Source: Rhodobacteraceae bacterium M382
Lineage (GTDB): Bacteria > Pseudomonadota > Alphaproteobacteria > Rhodobacterales > Rhodobacteraceae
Assembly: GCA_025141015.1 (NCBI GenBank)
Contig: CP081098.1
Coordinates: 3,230,501 to 3,294,500, forward strand
Direction: 5' to 3'
DNA length: 64,000 nucleotides
In this document: positions 17,680-26,390 of the stretch, in pieces
Position numbering within the stretch: position 1 is the first letter of the stretch
How the letters are laid out: each line of letters opens with the position of its first letter
The notes under the pieces: model-generated
Told to the model about the DNA's origin: nothing
The model's database searches: none
The model's input: only the letters and a program-made list of their open reading frames with translations
Position numbers and translations under genes: made by a program

Positions 17680-18393
17680 TTACTCGAGCGCGCCAAAAAA
17701 CGTTGCCAGTGCCGCGATCTCTTCGTCCGACAGCCGCCCGGCCATCATCTGCATCACCGGATGCGGACGGATGCCGCGTTTATAGGCGTGCATGGCGAGC
17801 ACAAAGTCCTCTTCGTACCACCCGGTGATCACCGGGATCCCGTCATAATCGCCGTCAATCTGATGGCAGGTGGTGCATTCCGTGGACAGGTATTCACCGT
17901 AATCCGGGTCCCCTACAATGGCCAGCACCTCCGGGCTCAGCTCCACCTCTTGCTTCAACGCCGTGGGGGCTGCTTCGGGAATGTCCTGGGGGCTGGACGA
18001 ATATGGCCGCAGATAGGCCAGAATATCGCCTCGGTCTCGGGGCTTTTTCAGTCCGCGAAAATCCATGTTGGTGCCCGACACCAAGACTTTGGGATTGGTC
18101 AGATAGGCATCCAGATGTTCCAGATCCCAGACCATCCCGTCCCGACGCGCGCGGTTGATACCTTCGGAATAGGTGAAATCCTGAAACTGCGCCACGGTGC
18201 GATCAAAGATATTATTCAGATGTGGGCCGGTGCCATGTTTGGCCCCCTCGCCCACCATATGACAGCTGCCACATTTCTGCTGAAACAGCCGTTCACCACG
18301 AATGACGTCGCCAATCTGTGTGGCGTTTTCTTCGGCCATGGCCGCGCCGGTCAGCGCGGCCATGATTACAAATGCTCCTCCCAGAAACCGCAT
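17680..18393 (-). CDS. soxE: SoxE, diheme c-type cytochrome
   Basis: A 237-residue periplasmic diheme cytochrome that accepts electrons from SoxF. A signal peptide (MRFLGGAFVIMAALTGAAMA) precedes two heme c domains, with CGSCH at 41-45 and CTTCH at 173-177. The first domain resembles class I cytochromes (TGPHLNNIFDR, VLVSGTNMDFRGLKKPRDRGDILAYL). The second matches the small FCSD cytochrome repeat (GIPVITGWYEEDFVLAM, MAGRLSDEEIAALATFF). It begins 4 bp after soxD and ends 39 bp before soxF. Confidence 0.94.
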   Translation of the reverse strand: MRFLGGAFVIMAALTGAAMAEENATQIGDVIRGERLFQQKCGSCHMVGEGAKHGTGPHLNNIFDRTVAQFQDFTYSEGINRARRDGMVWDLEHLDAYLTNPKVLVSGTNMDFRGLKKPRDRGDILAYLRPYSSSPQDIPEAAPTALKQEVELSPEVLAIVGDPDYGEYLSTECTTCHQIDGDYDGIPVITGWYEEDFVLAMHAYKRGIRPHPVMQMMAGRLSDEEIAALATFFGALE

Positions 18394-18397
18394 GGGA

Positions 18398-19441
18398 TCA
18401 ATCCGCGTACGATTTCAGATAGGCCAGAACCGCGTCGATATCCTTTTCCTTTTTCAAACCCGAAAAGGACATTTTGGTGCCCTTCATGTATTTCTTGGGC
18501 TTGGTCAAGAAGGCAGCCAGTTCTGCGTCGCTCCAGACCAGACCATCTTCGGCGGCGGCCTTCATCGGTTTGGAGTATTTGAACCCATCCACTGCGCCAG
18601 CGGCATGCCCGACAATGCCATTCAAAATCGGGCCTGTCTTGTTCTTGGCATCTTCACCCACCTGATGGCAGGCTTTGCACTTCTTGAACACCTTTTCGCC
18701 CTTGGCGACCAGTTCAGGGTCCAGGGCAACGGTTTCCACTACCGGTTCTACTGCAGCCTCTTCCACTGCCGGGGCCGCCTCGTCGGTTACTGCAGCCGCG
18801 TCATCGCCCCCTTCGTCCGGGGTCACGTCCAGCACCATGGCGCGCATGGTGATTTCAACGCTGTCCTTGCAGTTTTCCATGCAGGGTTCCGGGTTCCAGA
18901 AGTGTTTTTCCGCCGTTTCCCGATCGTCGACGATGAACCCACCCGCATTGGGCATTTCCACATCCAGGAAATTCTCGTTGGACAGGACGAAATCGTCATC
19001 CACCAAATCGTTGGAATACAGAATATAGGCAACCATGGCATAGACATCGTCGGTCGACATGGTCTGAGCCGCGCCAAAGGGCATCGACCGGTTCACATAG
19101 TCCCATGTGGTCGACAGATACGGCCAATAGGAACCCACGGTTTTCAATGGATCCTTGTCGGCCAACGTGCCTTCGCCGCCAGCCAGTTTTGGCCAATTGT
19201 CCACCCCTTCGGCAAAATCACCGTGGCAGATGGCGCAATTCTCGGCAAAGATCTCTTCGCCGACTTCGACCGACCCAGAGCCGGCGGGCAGTCCCGTGCC
19301 ATCCGGGGCCACGTCCTTGTCCCAGGCGGCGATCTCTTCGGGGAGCGCGGCGCGTCCCAGGCCGAATTTGCCAGCCTGAGCCGGGGCGGCCAACGCCAGC
19401 AAGGCGGCTGTGCTGATGATCAGATTACGATACTTCGACAT
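18398..19441 (-). CDS. soxD: SoxD, diheme cytochrome of sulfur dehydrogenase
   Basis: The electron-accepting subunit of SoxCD, which oxidises the SoxY-bound sulfane sulfur. It has 347 residues with a signal peptide ending AAPAQA, heme 1 CAICH at 69-73 and heme 2 CKACH at 255-259. Between them lie a Cys pair (Cys187 and Cys191, PCMENC) and an acidic Ala/Val/Glu-rich linker at about 205-240. ATG 19441 gives a clean signal peptide; a longer frame starts at 19549 inside soxC. The start overlaps the soxC end by 17 bp, so translation is coupled. Confidence 0.96.
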   Translation of the reverse strand: MSKYRNLIISTAALLALAAPAQAGKFGLGRAALPEEIAAWDKDVAPDGTGLPAGSGSVEVGEEIFAENCAICHGDFAEGVDNWPKLAGGEGTLADKDPLKTVGSYWPYLSTTWDYVNRSMPFGAAQTMSTDDVYAMVAYILYSNDLVDDDFVLSNENFLDVEMPNAGGFIVDDRETAEKHFWNPEPCMENCKDSVEITMRAMVLDVTPDEGGDDAAAVTDEAAPAVEEAAVEPVVETVALDPELVAKGEKVFKKCKACHQVGEDAKNKTGPILNGIVGHAAGAVDGFKYSKPMKAAAEDGLVWSDAELAAFLTKPKKYMKGTKMSFSGLKKEKDIDAVLAYLKSYAD

Positions 19442-20696
19442 TTTCCGCCTCGCCGTTTGCCTTGACCCACCAGGTCTGGATGCAGTTGTTGTGATAGATC
19501 GAGTTTTCGCCACGCACCGCGCGCAAATCCTGTTTTGATGGCTGCACATAGCCGCTGCTGTCCTTGGCGCGGGCCTGCAACAGCATCTCTTCGCCCTGCC
19601 AGTTGTAGTCCAGGTAGAACCGGGTCAACGCCTTGTCGGTGCCGGGCGCACCCAGACGCGCCTCGGTCCAGGTCTTGCCACCATCAACCGAAACATCCAC
19701 ACCCGTGATCGCCCCACGACCGGACCAGGCCAGACCGGTGATCACCAGCGGGCCATGGCCGTGTTTGATCGGAGCCTGCGGGCTGGGGCTGGTGACAACC
19801 GATTTGGCGTCCATCACCCAGGTCCATTTGCGCGATGTGCCATCTTCGAGCGTGTCGGTGTATTTGCTGGTTTCCTCACGGCTTTCGATCGCCATTTCGG
19901 TAACCTCGATGCGGCGCAACCATTTGATCCACATGTTGCCTTCCCAACCGGGGACAACCAGACGCACGGGATACCCATGTTCCTTGCGCAGCGCTTCGCC
20001 ATTGGCTTTGAACGCGACCAGGACATCGTCCATCGCCTTGTCCAGCGGGATCGAGCGGCCATTGGATGATGCATCGGCCCCTTCGACATAGACCCATTTA
20101 CCTGCGGTCTGCACACCGGCCTCTTCCAACAGCGTGCGCAGTGGGATGCCGGAATATTCCATGTTGTGGATCATGCCATGGGTGAATTGCGCACCGTTCA
20201 GCTGGGAACCGGCCCATTCCATGCCGGTGTTGGCCGCACATTCACAGAAATACACCCGGTTTTCGCGGGGGAAGCGTTCCAGATCCTCGTAAGTGAAGAC
20301 CAGCGGTTGATCGACCAACCCGTTGATCATCAAACGGTAATCTTCCTTGCGCAATTCGATCGCACCCGAATGGTGGCGTTCGAACGCACAGCCCTGGGGC
20401 GTGATGGTGCCGTCCAGCGCATGGATCGGCGTAAAGTTGATCGAACTGATGGTATCAGCTGTCAGCCATTCCACATTGCGGCGCACCACGTCCTGCTCGA
20501 ATTCAATCGGCATTCCATAAGGCGTGGCGTCAACGCCGTCGCCCGTGCCGGACGCCCAGTCCTGTAGCTCGGTGATCAGCGGATCGGGGCCTGCGGCCTT
20601 GGCCGCGGTGGCCGCCACCGCACCTGCGCCAGCCGCTGCTGCACCAGTCAGAAACTGACGGCGCGAAGGGGCCAATGTCTTGGAGTTTTCGCTCAT
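19425..20696 (-). CDS. soxC: SoxC, molybdenum subunit of sulfur dehydrogenase
   Basis: The sulfite oxidase-like molybdenum subunit of the periplasmic SoxCD complex, which yields the extra six electrons from the sulfane sulfur. The 423-residue protein has a Tat signal (SRRQFLTGAAAAGAGAVAA). The oxidoreductase molybdopterin domain includes the cofactor Cys in VYFCECAANTGMEW and VRLVVPGWEGNMWIKWL. A C-terminal dimerisation domain follows (ITGVDVSVDGGKTWTEA). An ATTC-N8-GAAT palindrome lies 28 bp upstream of the start, in the 82-bp gap to soxB. Confidence 0.97.
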   Translation of the reverse strand: MSENSKTLAPSRRQFLTGAAAAGAGAVAATAAKAAGPDPLITELQDWASGTGDGVDATPYGMPIEFEQDVVRRNVEWLTADTISSINFTPIHALDGTITPQGCAFERHHSGAIELRKEDYRLMINGLVDQPLVFTYEDLERFPRENRVYFCECAANTGMEWAGSQLNGAQFTHGMIHNMEYSGIPLRTLLEEAGVQTAGKWVYVEGADASSNGRSIPLDKAMDDVLVAFKANGEALRKEHGYPVRLVVPGWEGNMWIKWLRRIEVTEMAIESREETSKYTDTLEDGTSRKWTWVMDAKSVVTSPSPQAPIKHGHGPLVITGLAWSGRGAITGVDVSVDGGKTWTEARLGAPGTDKALTRFYLDYNWQGEEMLLQARAKDSSGYVQPSKQDLRAVRGENSIYHNNCIQTWWVKANGEAENVEVS

Positions 20697-20723
20697 GTCG
20701 GGTTTGCCTCCTTACATCATGAA

Positions 20724-20739
20724 ATTCACTTGTGTGAAT
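20724..20739. promoter_or_regulatory. Candidate SoxR operator in front of soxC
   Basis: ATTCACTTGTGTGAAT fits ATTC-N8-GAAT and is near-palindromic along its length. Its reverse complement shares ATTCACACA with the copies at 22516 and 26327. It sits 28 bp upstream of soxC, where a repressor would block a promoter internal to the sox gene run. Confidence 0.75.
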
Positions 20740-20778
20740 TCGTAAGTTCAAAATTTTTTCGGGGTGGCCCCGGACGCC

Positions 20779-22482
20779 TTAGGCGCCCGCGACCTGAACC
20801 GAGGTGTTGGGGGTGACGCTGATGGTGCCCTGTTTGCGGATATGGCTTTCGACCACATCCCAGATCTGGGGCCCTTCGGTGCCTTCGTTGACGCTGGCCC
20901 AGCCGGCGACCACATAGGTCTTGGCCGGGTCGATCTTTTCACCTGTTTTCAGCAATGTCATGTCGCTGATCCGGCTGCCCTGGGGTTTGGTGATGTCGAT
21001 GCGATAGCCCATGCCACCGATCCGCACCATGTCACCACCCTGTTGGTAATACGGGTCAGGATTGAACAGGTTGTCGCCCACGTCTTCGAGAATGGTGTGG
21101 ATGAATTCGCCGGTCATTTCCGTGCGATAGGCCTCGCCATAGCTCATCGAGGTGACGTTCCAGATATCTTCGCGGGTGATCGCCTGTCCGGGCAGGATCG
21201 ACGGCCCCCAGCGCACACCCGGCGACATGGCGATGTCAGCTTCACGTTCGCTGATCAGCGCATCACAGATCACGTCATCCCAGGTGCCGTTGAAATTGCC
21301 GCGCCGATACAGCGTGCTGTTTTCATCTGTGTGGCCAATGACTTCGGCCAGCTGATCGGCATAGGGCGCGCGTTGATCGTCGATCAGTTTGCTGATCACC
21401 GGATCGGGCGCAATCACATCGGAGAAGATCGGGATCAGCTTGTGCTTCAGGCCCATCATCTTGCCATCACGCACGTCCAGATCAACGCGGGAGACGAATT
21501 TGCCGTTTGAACCGGACGCGATGATATGGGTCTGCCCCACCAGCACGGGTTCGGGTAGCGCGTCATGGGTGTGACCCGACAGGATCACGTCAATGCCGGA
21601 CACACGGCCCGCCATCTTCTTGTCCACGTCGAACCCGTTATGGGACAACACGACCACGCATTCGGCACCCATATCGCGGACCTCGTCCACCATGGCCTGC
21701 ATGTTTTCGTCGCGGATACCGAACGAATATTCCGGGAACATCCAGCGCGGGTTGGCGATGGGCATATAGGGAAACGCCTGACCGATCACGGCGACTTTGA
21801 CCCCACCGGTTTCATAGAACTTATACGGCTTGAAAAGCTCGGCGGGTTCGTCCCATTCCGCGTCAAAGATGTTTTGGCCCAAGGCCACAAACGGCAACCC
21901 TTCGACGATCTCGTTCACGCGCTCGGACCCCAGGGTGAATTCCCAGTGGAATGTCATCGCATCCGGTTTCAGCGCGTTCATCACATTGACCATGTCCTGG
22001 CCTTGGGTGTGATGACAGGTATAGGAGCCATGCCATGTGTCCCCCCCATCCAGCAACAGCGCGTCAGGGCGATCCGCACGGATCGAATTGATCACCGTCG
22101 ATACCCGATCCAACCCACCAACCCTGCCATAGGTTTTGGCCAGCGATGCGAAATCATTGTAGGTCATCGCATAGGCCGACGGGCTGCCGTCACTGATGCC
22201 ATAGGCCTTGCGGAAATCCGCGCCGGTGACATGTGGCATCTGACCTTTGGCCGCGCCCACACCCAGGTTGATCTCCGGTTCGCGGAAAAAGATCGGCTTC
22301 ATCTGTGCGTGAATGTCGGTGATGTGGATCAGGCTGACATTGCCAAAGGTTTCGAACTCCAGCAACTGATCCTGCGTCAGCGCCTGCTGCGCGGCCAGAC
22401 GCGCCCAATTGCCAAACCCAGACGCGCCAACCATGGCGGATGCGGCCATGGAGACCTGAAGAAAATCACGACGAGAGATCAT
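20779..22482 (-). CDS. soxB: SoxB, thiosulfohydrolase
   Basis: SoxB releases sulfate from the S-thiosulfonate group bound to SoxY, using a dimanganese centre. It has 567 residues with a Tat signal (SRRDFLQVSMAASAMVGA). The metallophosphatase-like half has HITDIHAQMKP, LDGGDTWHGS, VVLSHNGFDVD and VILSGHTHDALPEP metal-binding segments. The C-terminal half is the 5'-nucleotidase-type domain, with WGPSILPGQAITREDIWNVT. A perfect ATTC-N8-GAAT match lies 34 bp upstream, in a 104-bp gap after soxA. Confidence 0.98.
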   Translation of the reverse strand: MISRRDFLQVSMAASAMVGASGFGNWARLAAQQALTQDQLLEFETFGNVSLIHITDIHAQMKPIFFREPEINLGVGAAKGQMPHVTGADFRKAYGISDGSPSAYAMTYNDFASLAKTYGRVGGLDRVSTVINSIRADRPDALLLDGGDTWHGSYTCHHTQGQDMVNVMNALKPDAMTFHWEFTLGSERVNEIVEGLPFVALGQNIFDAEWDEPAELFKPYKFYETGGVKVAVIGQAFPYMPIANPRWMFPEYSFGIRDENMQAMVDEVRDMGAECVVVLSHNGFDVDKKMAGRVSGIDVILSGHTHDALPEPVLVGQTHIIASGSNGKFVSRVDLDVRDGKMMGLKHKLIPIFSDVIAPDPVISKLIDDQRAPYADQLAEVIGHTDENSTLYRRGNFNGTWDDVICDALISEREADIAMSPGVRWGPSILPGQAITREDIWNVTSMSYGEAYRTEMTGEFIHTILEDVGDNLFNPDPYYQQGGDMVRIGGMGYRIDITKPQGSRISDMTLLKTGEKIDPAKTYVVAGWASVNEGTEGPQIWDVVESHIRKQGTISVTPNTSVQVAGA

Positions 22483-22515
22483 GTTGGATCAGCTTTCCGT
22501 TCTTTCACGCGACAT

Positions 22516-22531
22516 ATTCGCATGTGTGAAT
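22516..22531. promoter_or_regulatory. Candidate SoxR operator in front of soxB
   Basis: ATTCGCATGTGTGAAT fits ATTC-N8-GAAT. Its reverse complement, ATTCACACATGCGAAT, shares its first ten bases with the copy in the soxV-soxS gap. It sits 34 bp upstream of soxB. Confidence 0.75.
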
Positions 22532-22586
22532 GTTGTTAAAGCGAGATACCCCGCGTCACCGGCAGGCAACGCGGGGTTCAAGTGGT

Positions 22587-23447
22587 TTAGTTGCGCACCG
22601 AAGGCGCTTCGACCGACAGGCCGTTGCCACGGGATGCAACATACAGTTCCAGCGCCACAAAATCGGACGAGCCGGGTTTGTAGGTTTCGGCACGGGTGTC
22701 ACGCACACAGCCCTTGAAACGCGCGTGCGCGTTGTTGAGCTTGGTGTTTTTCAGACGATACACCGGGAACCCGTTGATCTGGCCTTGGGACAGGTGGTCG
22801 GCCCGGATCATGTTGCCATAATTCTCTTCATGGCAATTCGCACAGGACAGGTCCAGCTGACCGGTGCGGGTGTAATACATGTCCTTGCCTTTTTCCCAGG
22901 TCGCCTGGGCCGGACCGTCAATGGCAACATTGACCGGCATACCGCGCGACTGAACGCTGATCAGCGCTTCCATCGCGGTCATCTTGCCGCCAGTGTATTT
23001 CCACTTTTCGGCACCCATCTGGTTTTCGCGACAGTCGTTGATCTGATGCGCGAGGGTGCGCACTTCGCCAGCCGCTTCGTTCCATTTGGGATAGACGGCG
23101 CGCACGCCGGTCATGCTGGACTCGACATCCTCATGGCACGACGCACAGGCCTTGCCTTCGGTCCCGTCAACGGCGTCCCACTGCTCCAGGGCCTGATCAA
23201 CAAAGATCATTCCCGGATTGTCGAAATCATCCATCTGCAGTTCCTGGGTTTCATCCGAGCGGTAAATCCAGCCCGACGTCACTTCGTCCACTGCCCCGTC
23301 CAGATGCGCAGGAGCCGGGGCCCGGATAACCATTTTGAGGTCCCCGTTCACCACCAGATCGGCGCTTTCGTCGGCCATGGCGGCGGTCCCAAAGGCCCCT
23401 GCCGCCAAAGCGATGGCTGTGAGGGTGCCCCTCATTGGCTTGATCAT
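22587..23447 (-). CDS. soxA: SoxA, diheme cytochrome of SoxAX
   Basis: SoxA and SoxX together join thiosulfate oxidatively to the SoxY cysteine. The 286-residue precursor has a signal peptide ending GTAAMA and two heme sites, CASCH at 101-105 and CANCH at 202-206. Cys247 in RFKGCVRDTRAE is the persulfidated heme ligand of the active site, and Cys139 (INDCREN) fits the thiolate ligand of the first heme. It follows soxZ by 29 bp in the order X-Y-Z-A. Confidence 0.97.
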   Translation of the reverse strand: MIKPMRGTLTAIALAAGAFGTAAMADESADLVVNGDLKMVIRAPAPAHLDGAVDEVTSGWIYRSDETQELQMDDFDNPGMIFVDQALEQWDAVDGTEGKACASCHEDVESSMTGVRAVYPKWNEAAGEVRTLAHQINDCRENQMGAEKWKYTGGKMTAMEALISVQSRGMPVNVAIDGPAQATWEKGKDMYYTRTGQLDLSCANCHEENYGNMIRADHLSQGQINGFPVYRLKNTKLNNAHARFKGCVRDTRAETYKPGSSDFVALELYVASRGNGLSVEAPSVRN

Positions 23448-23476
23448 GTGCGTTTCCTCCCTGTTCGCGGCGTTAT

Positions 23477-23806
23477 TCAGGCGATCTTGACTGATTTTTT
23501 GGTGTCATAGACCGACCCATCATCGTCGTACCAGGTGAACACGAAATCACCGGCTTCGGGCACGATGGCCTCGAACTGGACATAGGGGTTTGTCGAAATC
23601 GCCGCTTCCATGGTCATGTCGAGAACCGACTGGCCGTTGAAGTCGACGGTAAAGCGATTGATGATCGACCGCGGGATCAGGTTGCCTTCCTTGTCCTTGC
23701 GCTGACCACTTTCCATCTTGTGGCTGATCAGGGACTTGATGGTGACGGTTTCACCAGCAGCTGCGGACTTTGGAACCTTGACGCGGGGTTTTACACCGGA
23801 TGCCAT
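23477..23806 (-). CDS. soxZ: SoxZ, sulfur carrier complex subunit
   Basis: SoxZ is the partner of SoxY in the periplasmic carrier on which sulfur intermediates are bound. The 109-residue protein (VKVPKSAAAGETVTIKSLISHKMESGQRKD, then FVFTWYDDDGSVYDTKKSVKI) has the SoxZ immunoglobulin-like fold and no signal peptide. As in other Sox systems, it is expected to cross the membrane with the Tat-exported SoxY. AGGAG precedes the start. It lies 44 bp after soxY and 29 bp before soxA. Confidence 0.97.
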   Translation of the reverse strand: MASGVKPRVKVPKSAAAGETVTIKSLISHKMESGQRKDKEGNLIPRSIINRFTVDFNGQSVLDMTMEAAISTNPYVQFEAIVPEAGDFVFTWYDDDGSVYDTKKSVKIA

Positions 23807-23850
23807 ATTGTTTTCTCCTTGATATCAGAAGTTCAGTGAGCGGGCAGCTT

Positions 23851-24267
23851 TTAGCCGCCACAGCCCCCGATGGTCACTTTGACGGTGGCGCTGGCCTTGG
23901 CGAACGACCCATCTGCCAATTTGGCAATGGCAACAACGTCCTGTGTGCCAGCCAACCGGATCCGTGTCGATGCAGCCTGGGCTCCGGCCAGCGGACCAAA
24001 GTTGAAGGTTGCAACGCCCGGTGTCGGGTTTCCTGTGGCCAGGACCATGATCGAAACTGCACCAGGCGCATCAACCGCGATCGGAACCGTGTTGCCATTT
24101 TCAGCGATTTCAGGCGCGGTCAGGGTGATCCCTGCATCCGCCATGTCGGCACCGCCCGTGAATGCGGCAATCTGGTCGTCAGCCGCGGCGTTCACGCGGA
24201 ACGGCAGAACGGTGACAACCGCAGCGCCCAAGCCCATGGCCAGGGTTTCGCGACGTGAGAATTCCAT
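23851..24267 (-). CDS. soxY: SoxY, sulfur carrier protein
   Basis: SoxY carries all covalently bound intermediates of thiosulfate oxidation on one cysteine. The 138-residue precursor starts MEFSRRETLAMGLGAAVVTV, a Tat signal. It ends with the swinging arm TIGGCGG, in which Cys136 is the carrier residue. I use the ATG at 24267; the frame opens further upstream at 24303, but this would put extra residues before the Tat motif. It lies between soxX and soxZ. Confidence 0.97.
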   Translation of the reverse strand: MEFSRRETLAMGLGAAVVTVLPFRVNAAADDQIAAFTGGADMADAGITLTAPEIAENGNTVPIAVDAPGAVSIMVLATGNPTPGVATFNFGPLAGAQAASTRIRLAGTQDVVAIAKLADGSFAKASATVKVTIGGCGG

Positions 24268-24316
24268 CTTCTCTCTCCTTTGAATTACGCGAAGGCGGGA
24301 CAAAGATCCCAGCGCT

Positions 24317-24790
24317 TTACTCTTTCAGTGTCGCCAAAAAGGCGATCACATCTTCGATTTCCTGAGCGGTCAGGATCGGCGTCAGCGGGCCTTCGGCGGC
24401 CTTGCCGGTGTAGGCGTCGCCGGGACGCGTGAACCCGTCCACCTTGTAAAAGGCAGGCATCACCGTGCCATCGAATGTCATTTTGGCGTCAGCCAGAAGG
24501 CCACGCATTTCCGCAGTGTCCCAACGATCACCAGCACCATCCAATGTCGGGCCAACTTCGCCGTGGAACGGTACATCGGCCAGCGCCGAAATGGCGTGGC
24601 AGGCCACGCAGTTGCCTTTGGATTTCGTGCCCGCAACGATGGCACCATTGGCGGCATCACCCGCCATGCCAGTCAACGAGGCGTCAACGCCACCGTCTTC
24701 GTTGAACATCACATCTTTCGGAGCGACGTCGCTGGCTAGAGCGGCACTGCCGATCAGGCTGGCGGCCAATGTCAGAGATGTAAGCTTCAT
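24317..24790 (-). CDS. soxX: SoxX, monoheme cytochrome of SoxAX
   Basis: SoxX accepts the electrons released when SoxA ligates thiosulfate to SoxY. It has 157 residues with a signal peptide ending SAALA, heme motif CVACH at 61-65 and the Met ligand in GTVMPAFYKVDGFTRPG. It is the first gene of the X-Y-Z-A block. A perfect ATTC-N8-GAAT palindrome lies about 90 bp upstream, in the gap to soxW, which is where SoxR binds in other thiosulfate oxidisers. Confidence 0.97.
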   Translation of the reverse strand: MKLTSLTLAASLIGSAALASDVAPKDVMFNEDGGVDASLTGMAGDAANGAIVAGTKSKGNCVACHAISALADVPFHGEVGPTLDGAGDRWDTAEMRGLLADAKMTFDGTVMPAFYKVDGFTRPGDAYTGKAAEGPLTPILTAQEIEDVIAFLATLKE

Positions 24791-24878
24791 GGATCCTCCC
24801 GTTCGCTGCCACGTCTTGCGTGGCTTCGCTGTTTCCTTGCATACCGTAGGCTACCGGTGCCTCGGAACGCAACAACAA

Positions 24879-24894
24879 ATTCATTATTATGAAT
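24879..24894. promoter_or_regulatory. Candidate SoxR operator in the soxW-soxX gap
   Basis: ATTCATTATTATGAAT is a match to ATTC-N8-GAAT with six paired bases in each arm, inside an AT-rich stretch. It lies between soxW and soxX, about 90 bp before soxX, and should govern the soxX promoter. Confidence 0.8.
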
Positions 24895-24916
24895 TATTCG
24901 ATTATTATGTCGCGGA

Positions 24917-25495
24917 TCAGTCAAACGAACCATTGTTGCGCTCCTGGATGCGGCGCGCATGGTATCGCTGAAAATCTTCTCCGTTATCAAGCGTATACCG
25001 TTTTTCCGCAACCCAGGTAAACATGTCCAACGTCGTCCCCGCCCCAAAAGCGCCCGGCATCATCGAAACTGCGGCCTGTTGGGCGGTCTGCCCTTCTTCG
25101 ACGTCTTCGGGCAGGAAGAGAATCGTCGGTGTGAACAGAACACCCCATTTGCGGGCCATGTCCTTTTCTGGCAACGTCTGACCGTCGAAATCGGTCACTT
25201 CGACATCCCCGTACAGGTTCAACTGCACCACGAAATACTTGTCACCGATATAGCTGTCGATCTCAGGACGCGGGAAAACATCGGTGTGCATCTTGGTGCA
25301 ATAGATGCACCCCCGTTGTTCAAAAAACAGCACCAGCCGTTTGCCTTCTGCGTTGGCCTCTTCCAGATCCTCGCGCAGGTCCTTGAAGGTGTCCCGCATC
25401 CACGACGTCTTGTGCAGGCCATCATCGCCCAATTCAACAGCGCCAACAGACCCGGCGATCAACAGTCCCGCCATCAGTGAAATCCAACGTTTCAT
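24917..25495 (-). CDS. soxW: SoxW, periplasmic thioredoxin
   Basis: SoxW is a periplasmic thioredoxin-fold protein that takes electrons from SoxV and is thought to keep SoxY or its partners reduced. It has 192 residues with a short signal peptide (SLMAGLLIAGSVGA) and the active site CIYC at 63-66 (FFEQRGCIYCTKMH). The cis-Pro loop is GVLFTPTILFL. ATG 25495 gives the signal peptide directly; the frame extends to 25522. It is 41 bp downstream of soxV. Confidence 0.94.
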   Translation of the reverse strand: MKRWISLMAGLLIAGSVGAVELGDDGLHKTSWMRDTFKDLREDLEEANAEGKRLVLFFEQRGCIYCTKMHTDVFPRPEIDSYIGDKYFVVQLNLYGDVEVTDFDGQTLPEKDMARKWGVLFTPTILFLPEDVEEGQTAQQAAVSMMPGAFGAGTTLDMFTWVAEKRYTLDNGEDFQRYHARRIQERNNGSFD

Positions 25496-25536
25496 CTTCT
25501 TTCCTCCCTCAGTCGCACACAATCAGTCGCACACAA

Positions 25537-26274
25537 TCATCCCAAAGCCCCAAACCCCGGCATCCAACGGATCATCGCATCAGCGATCAGGCTGACACCA
25601 CCGGTGACAATCAAAATGGCAAAGATAATCAACATGACCCCCATGCCTTTTTCCACCCAGGCAAACGCCGCGCGGTGGCGGGCGATCCAGGTCAAAAACG
25701 GTTTGGCAAACAGCGCCGCAATGACAAAAGGGGCCGTCATCCCAACCCCATAGACCAACAACAGCGCCCCACCGCGCCAGATGTCCCCCATGCCAGAAGC
25801 CACCATCAGGATCGACGCCAGCGCCGGTCCCACACAGGGCGTCCAGCCAAAGCCAAAGGCCAACCCCATCAGATAGGCCCCGATCACGGTTGTGGGTTCC
25901 GCCGTGCTTTCCACCCGCGCCTCGCGATAGAGCAGCGGTATGCGCAGGACGCCCAGAAAATGCAGCCCGAACAGCGTCAGAATGGCAGCCGCCACATAAG
26001 ACAGCGGCTCCATCAGTTGCCCAAACAGCTGCCCCAGCGCGGTCGCCCCCATGCCCATCAGCATAAAAATCGTGGTCACCCCGGCGGCGAAACACAGCGC
26101 ACTGATCAACAGGCGGCGTTGGGCACCGGGCGCAATCTCTCCGTCTCCGCGCAGCTCGGAGACGGACAACCCGCCCATATAAGACAGGTAAAAGGGTACC
26201 ATTGGCAGGATACACGGGGTAAAGAAGCTGAGAAGTCCCGCAATCAGGGCACCCGCAAAGGTAATGTCCAGCAT
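25537..26274 (-). CDS. soxV: SoxV, CcdA-like thiol-disulfide transporter
   Basis: SoxV is a six-helix membrane protein of the CcdA/DsbD family that passes electrons from cytoplasmic thioredoxin to SoxW. In the 245 residues, the two conserved Cys are in FFTPCILPMVPFYLSYMGG (Cys21) and WTPCVGPALASIL, each in a family-typical Pro-Cys context. It is divergent from soxS, and an imperfect copy of the sox palindrome lies in the gap 53 bp upstream. soxW follows on the same strand. Confidence 0.95.
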   Translation of the reverse strand: MLDITFAGALIAGLLSFFTPCILPMVPFYLSYMGGLSVSELRGDGEIAPGAQRRLLISALCFAAGVTTIFMLMGMGATALGQLFGQLMEPLSYVAAAILTLFGLHFLGVLRIPLLYREARVESTAEPTTVIGAYLMGLAFGFGWTPCVGPALASILMVASGMGDIWRGGALLLVYGVGMTAPFVIAALFAKPFLTWIARHRAAFAWVEKGMGVMLIIFAILIVTGGVSLIADAMIRWMPGFGALG

Positions 26275-26326
26275 GGGTCCAGGCGGTCCTTTCTAAGGCG
26301 TGCGGATATGTGGGCACGCTTGATAA

Positions 26327-26342
26327 ATTCACACATTCAAAT
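26327..26342. promoter_or_regulatory. Candidate imperfect SoxR operator between soxV and soxS
   Basis: ATTCACACATTCAAAT matches ATTC-N8-GAAT except for the first base of the right half. Its ten-base lead ATTCACACAT also occurs in the reversed copy before soxB. Lying between divergent soxV and soxS, it could control both. Confidence 0.65.
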
Positions 26343-26390
26343 TATGTTGTAAGATACGCTTACGTCAACAGATGGCTCACAGGACCCAGG

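Noticed and set aside
20779-22482. soxB as a plain 5'-nucleotidase
   Set aside because: It has the same fold as the gene at 55353-56930, but the Tat signal and the complete sox neighbourhood identify it as SoxB.
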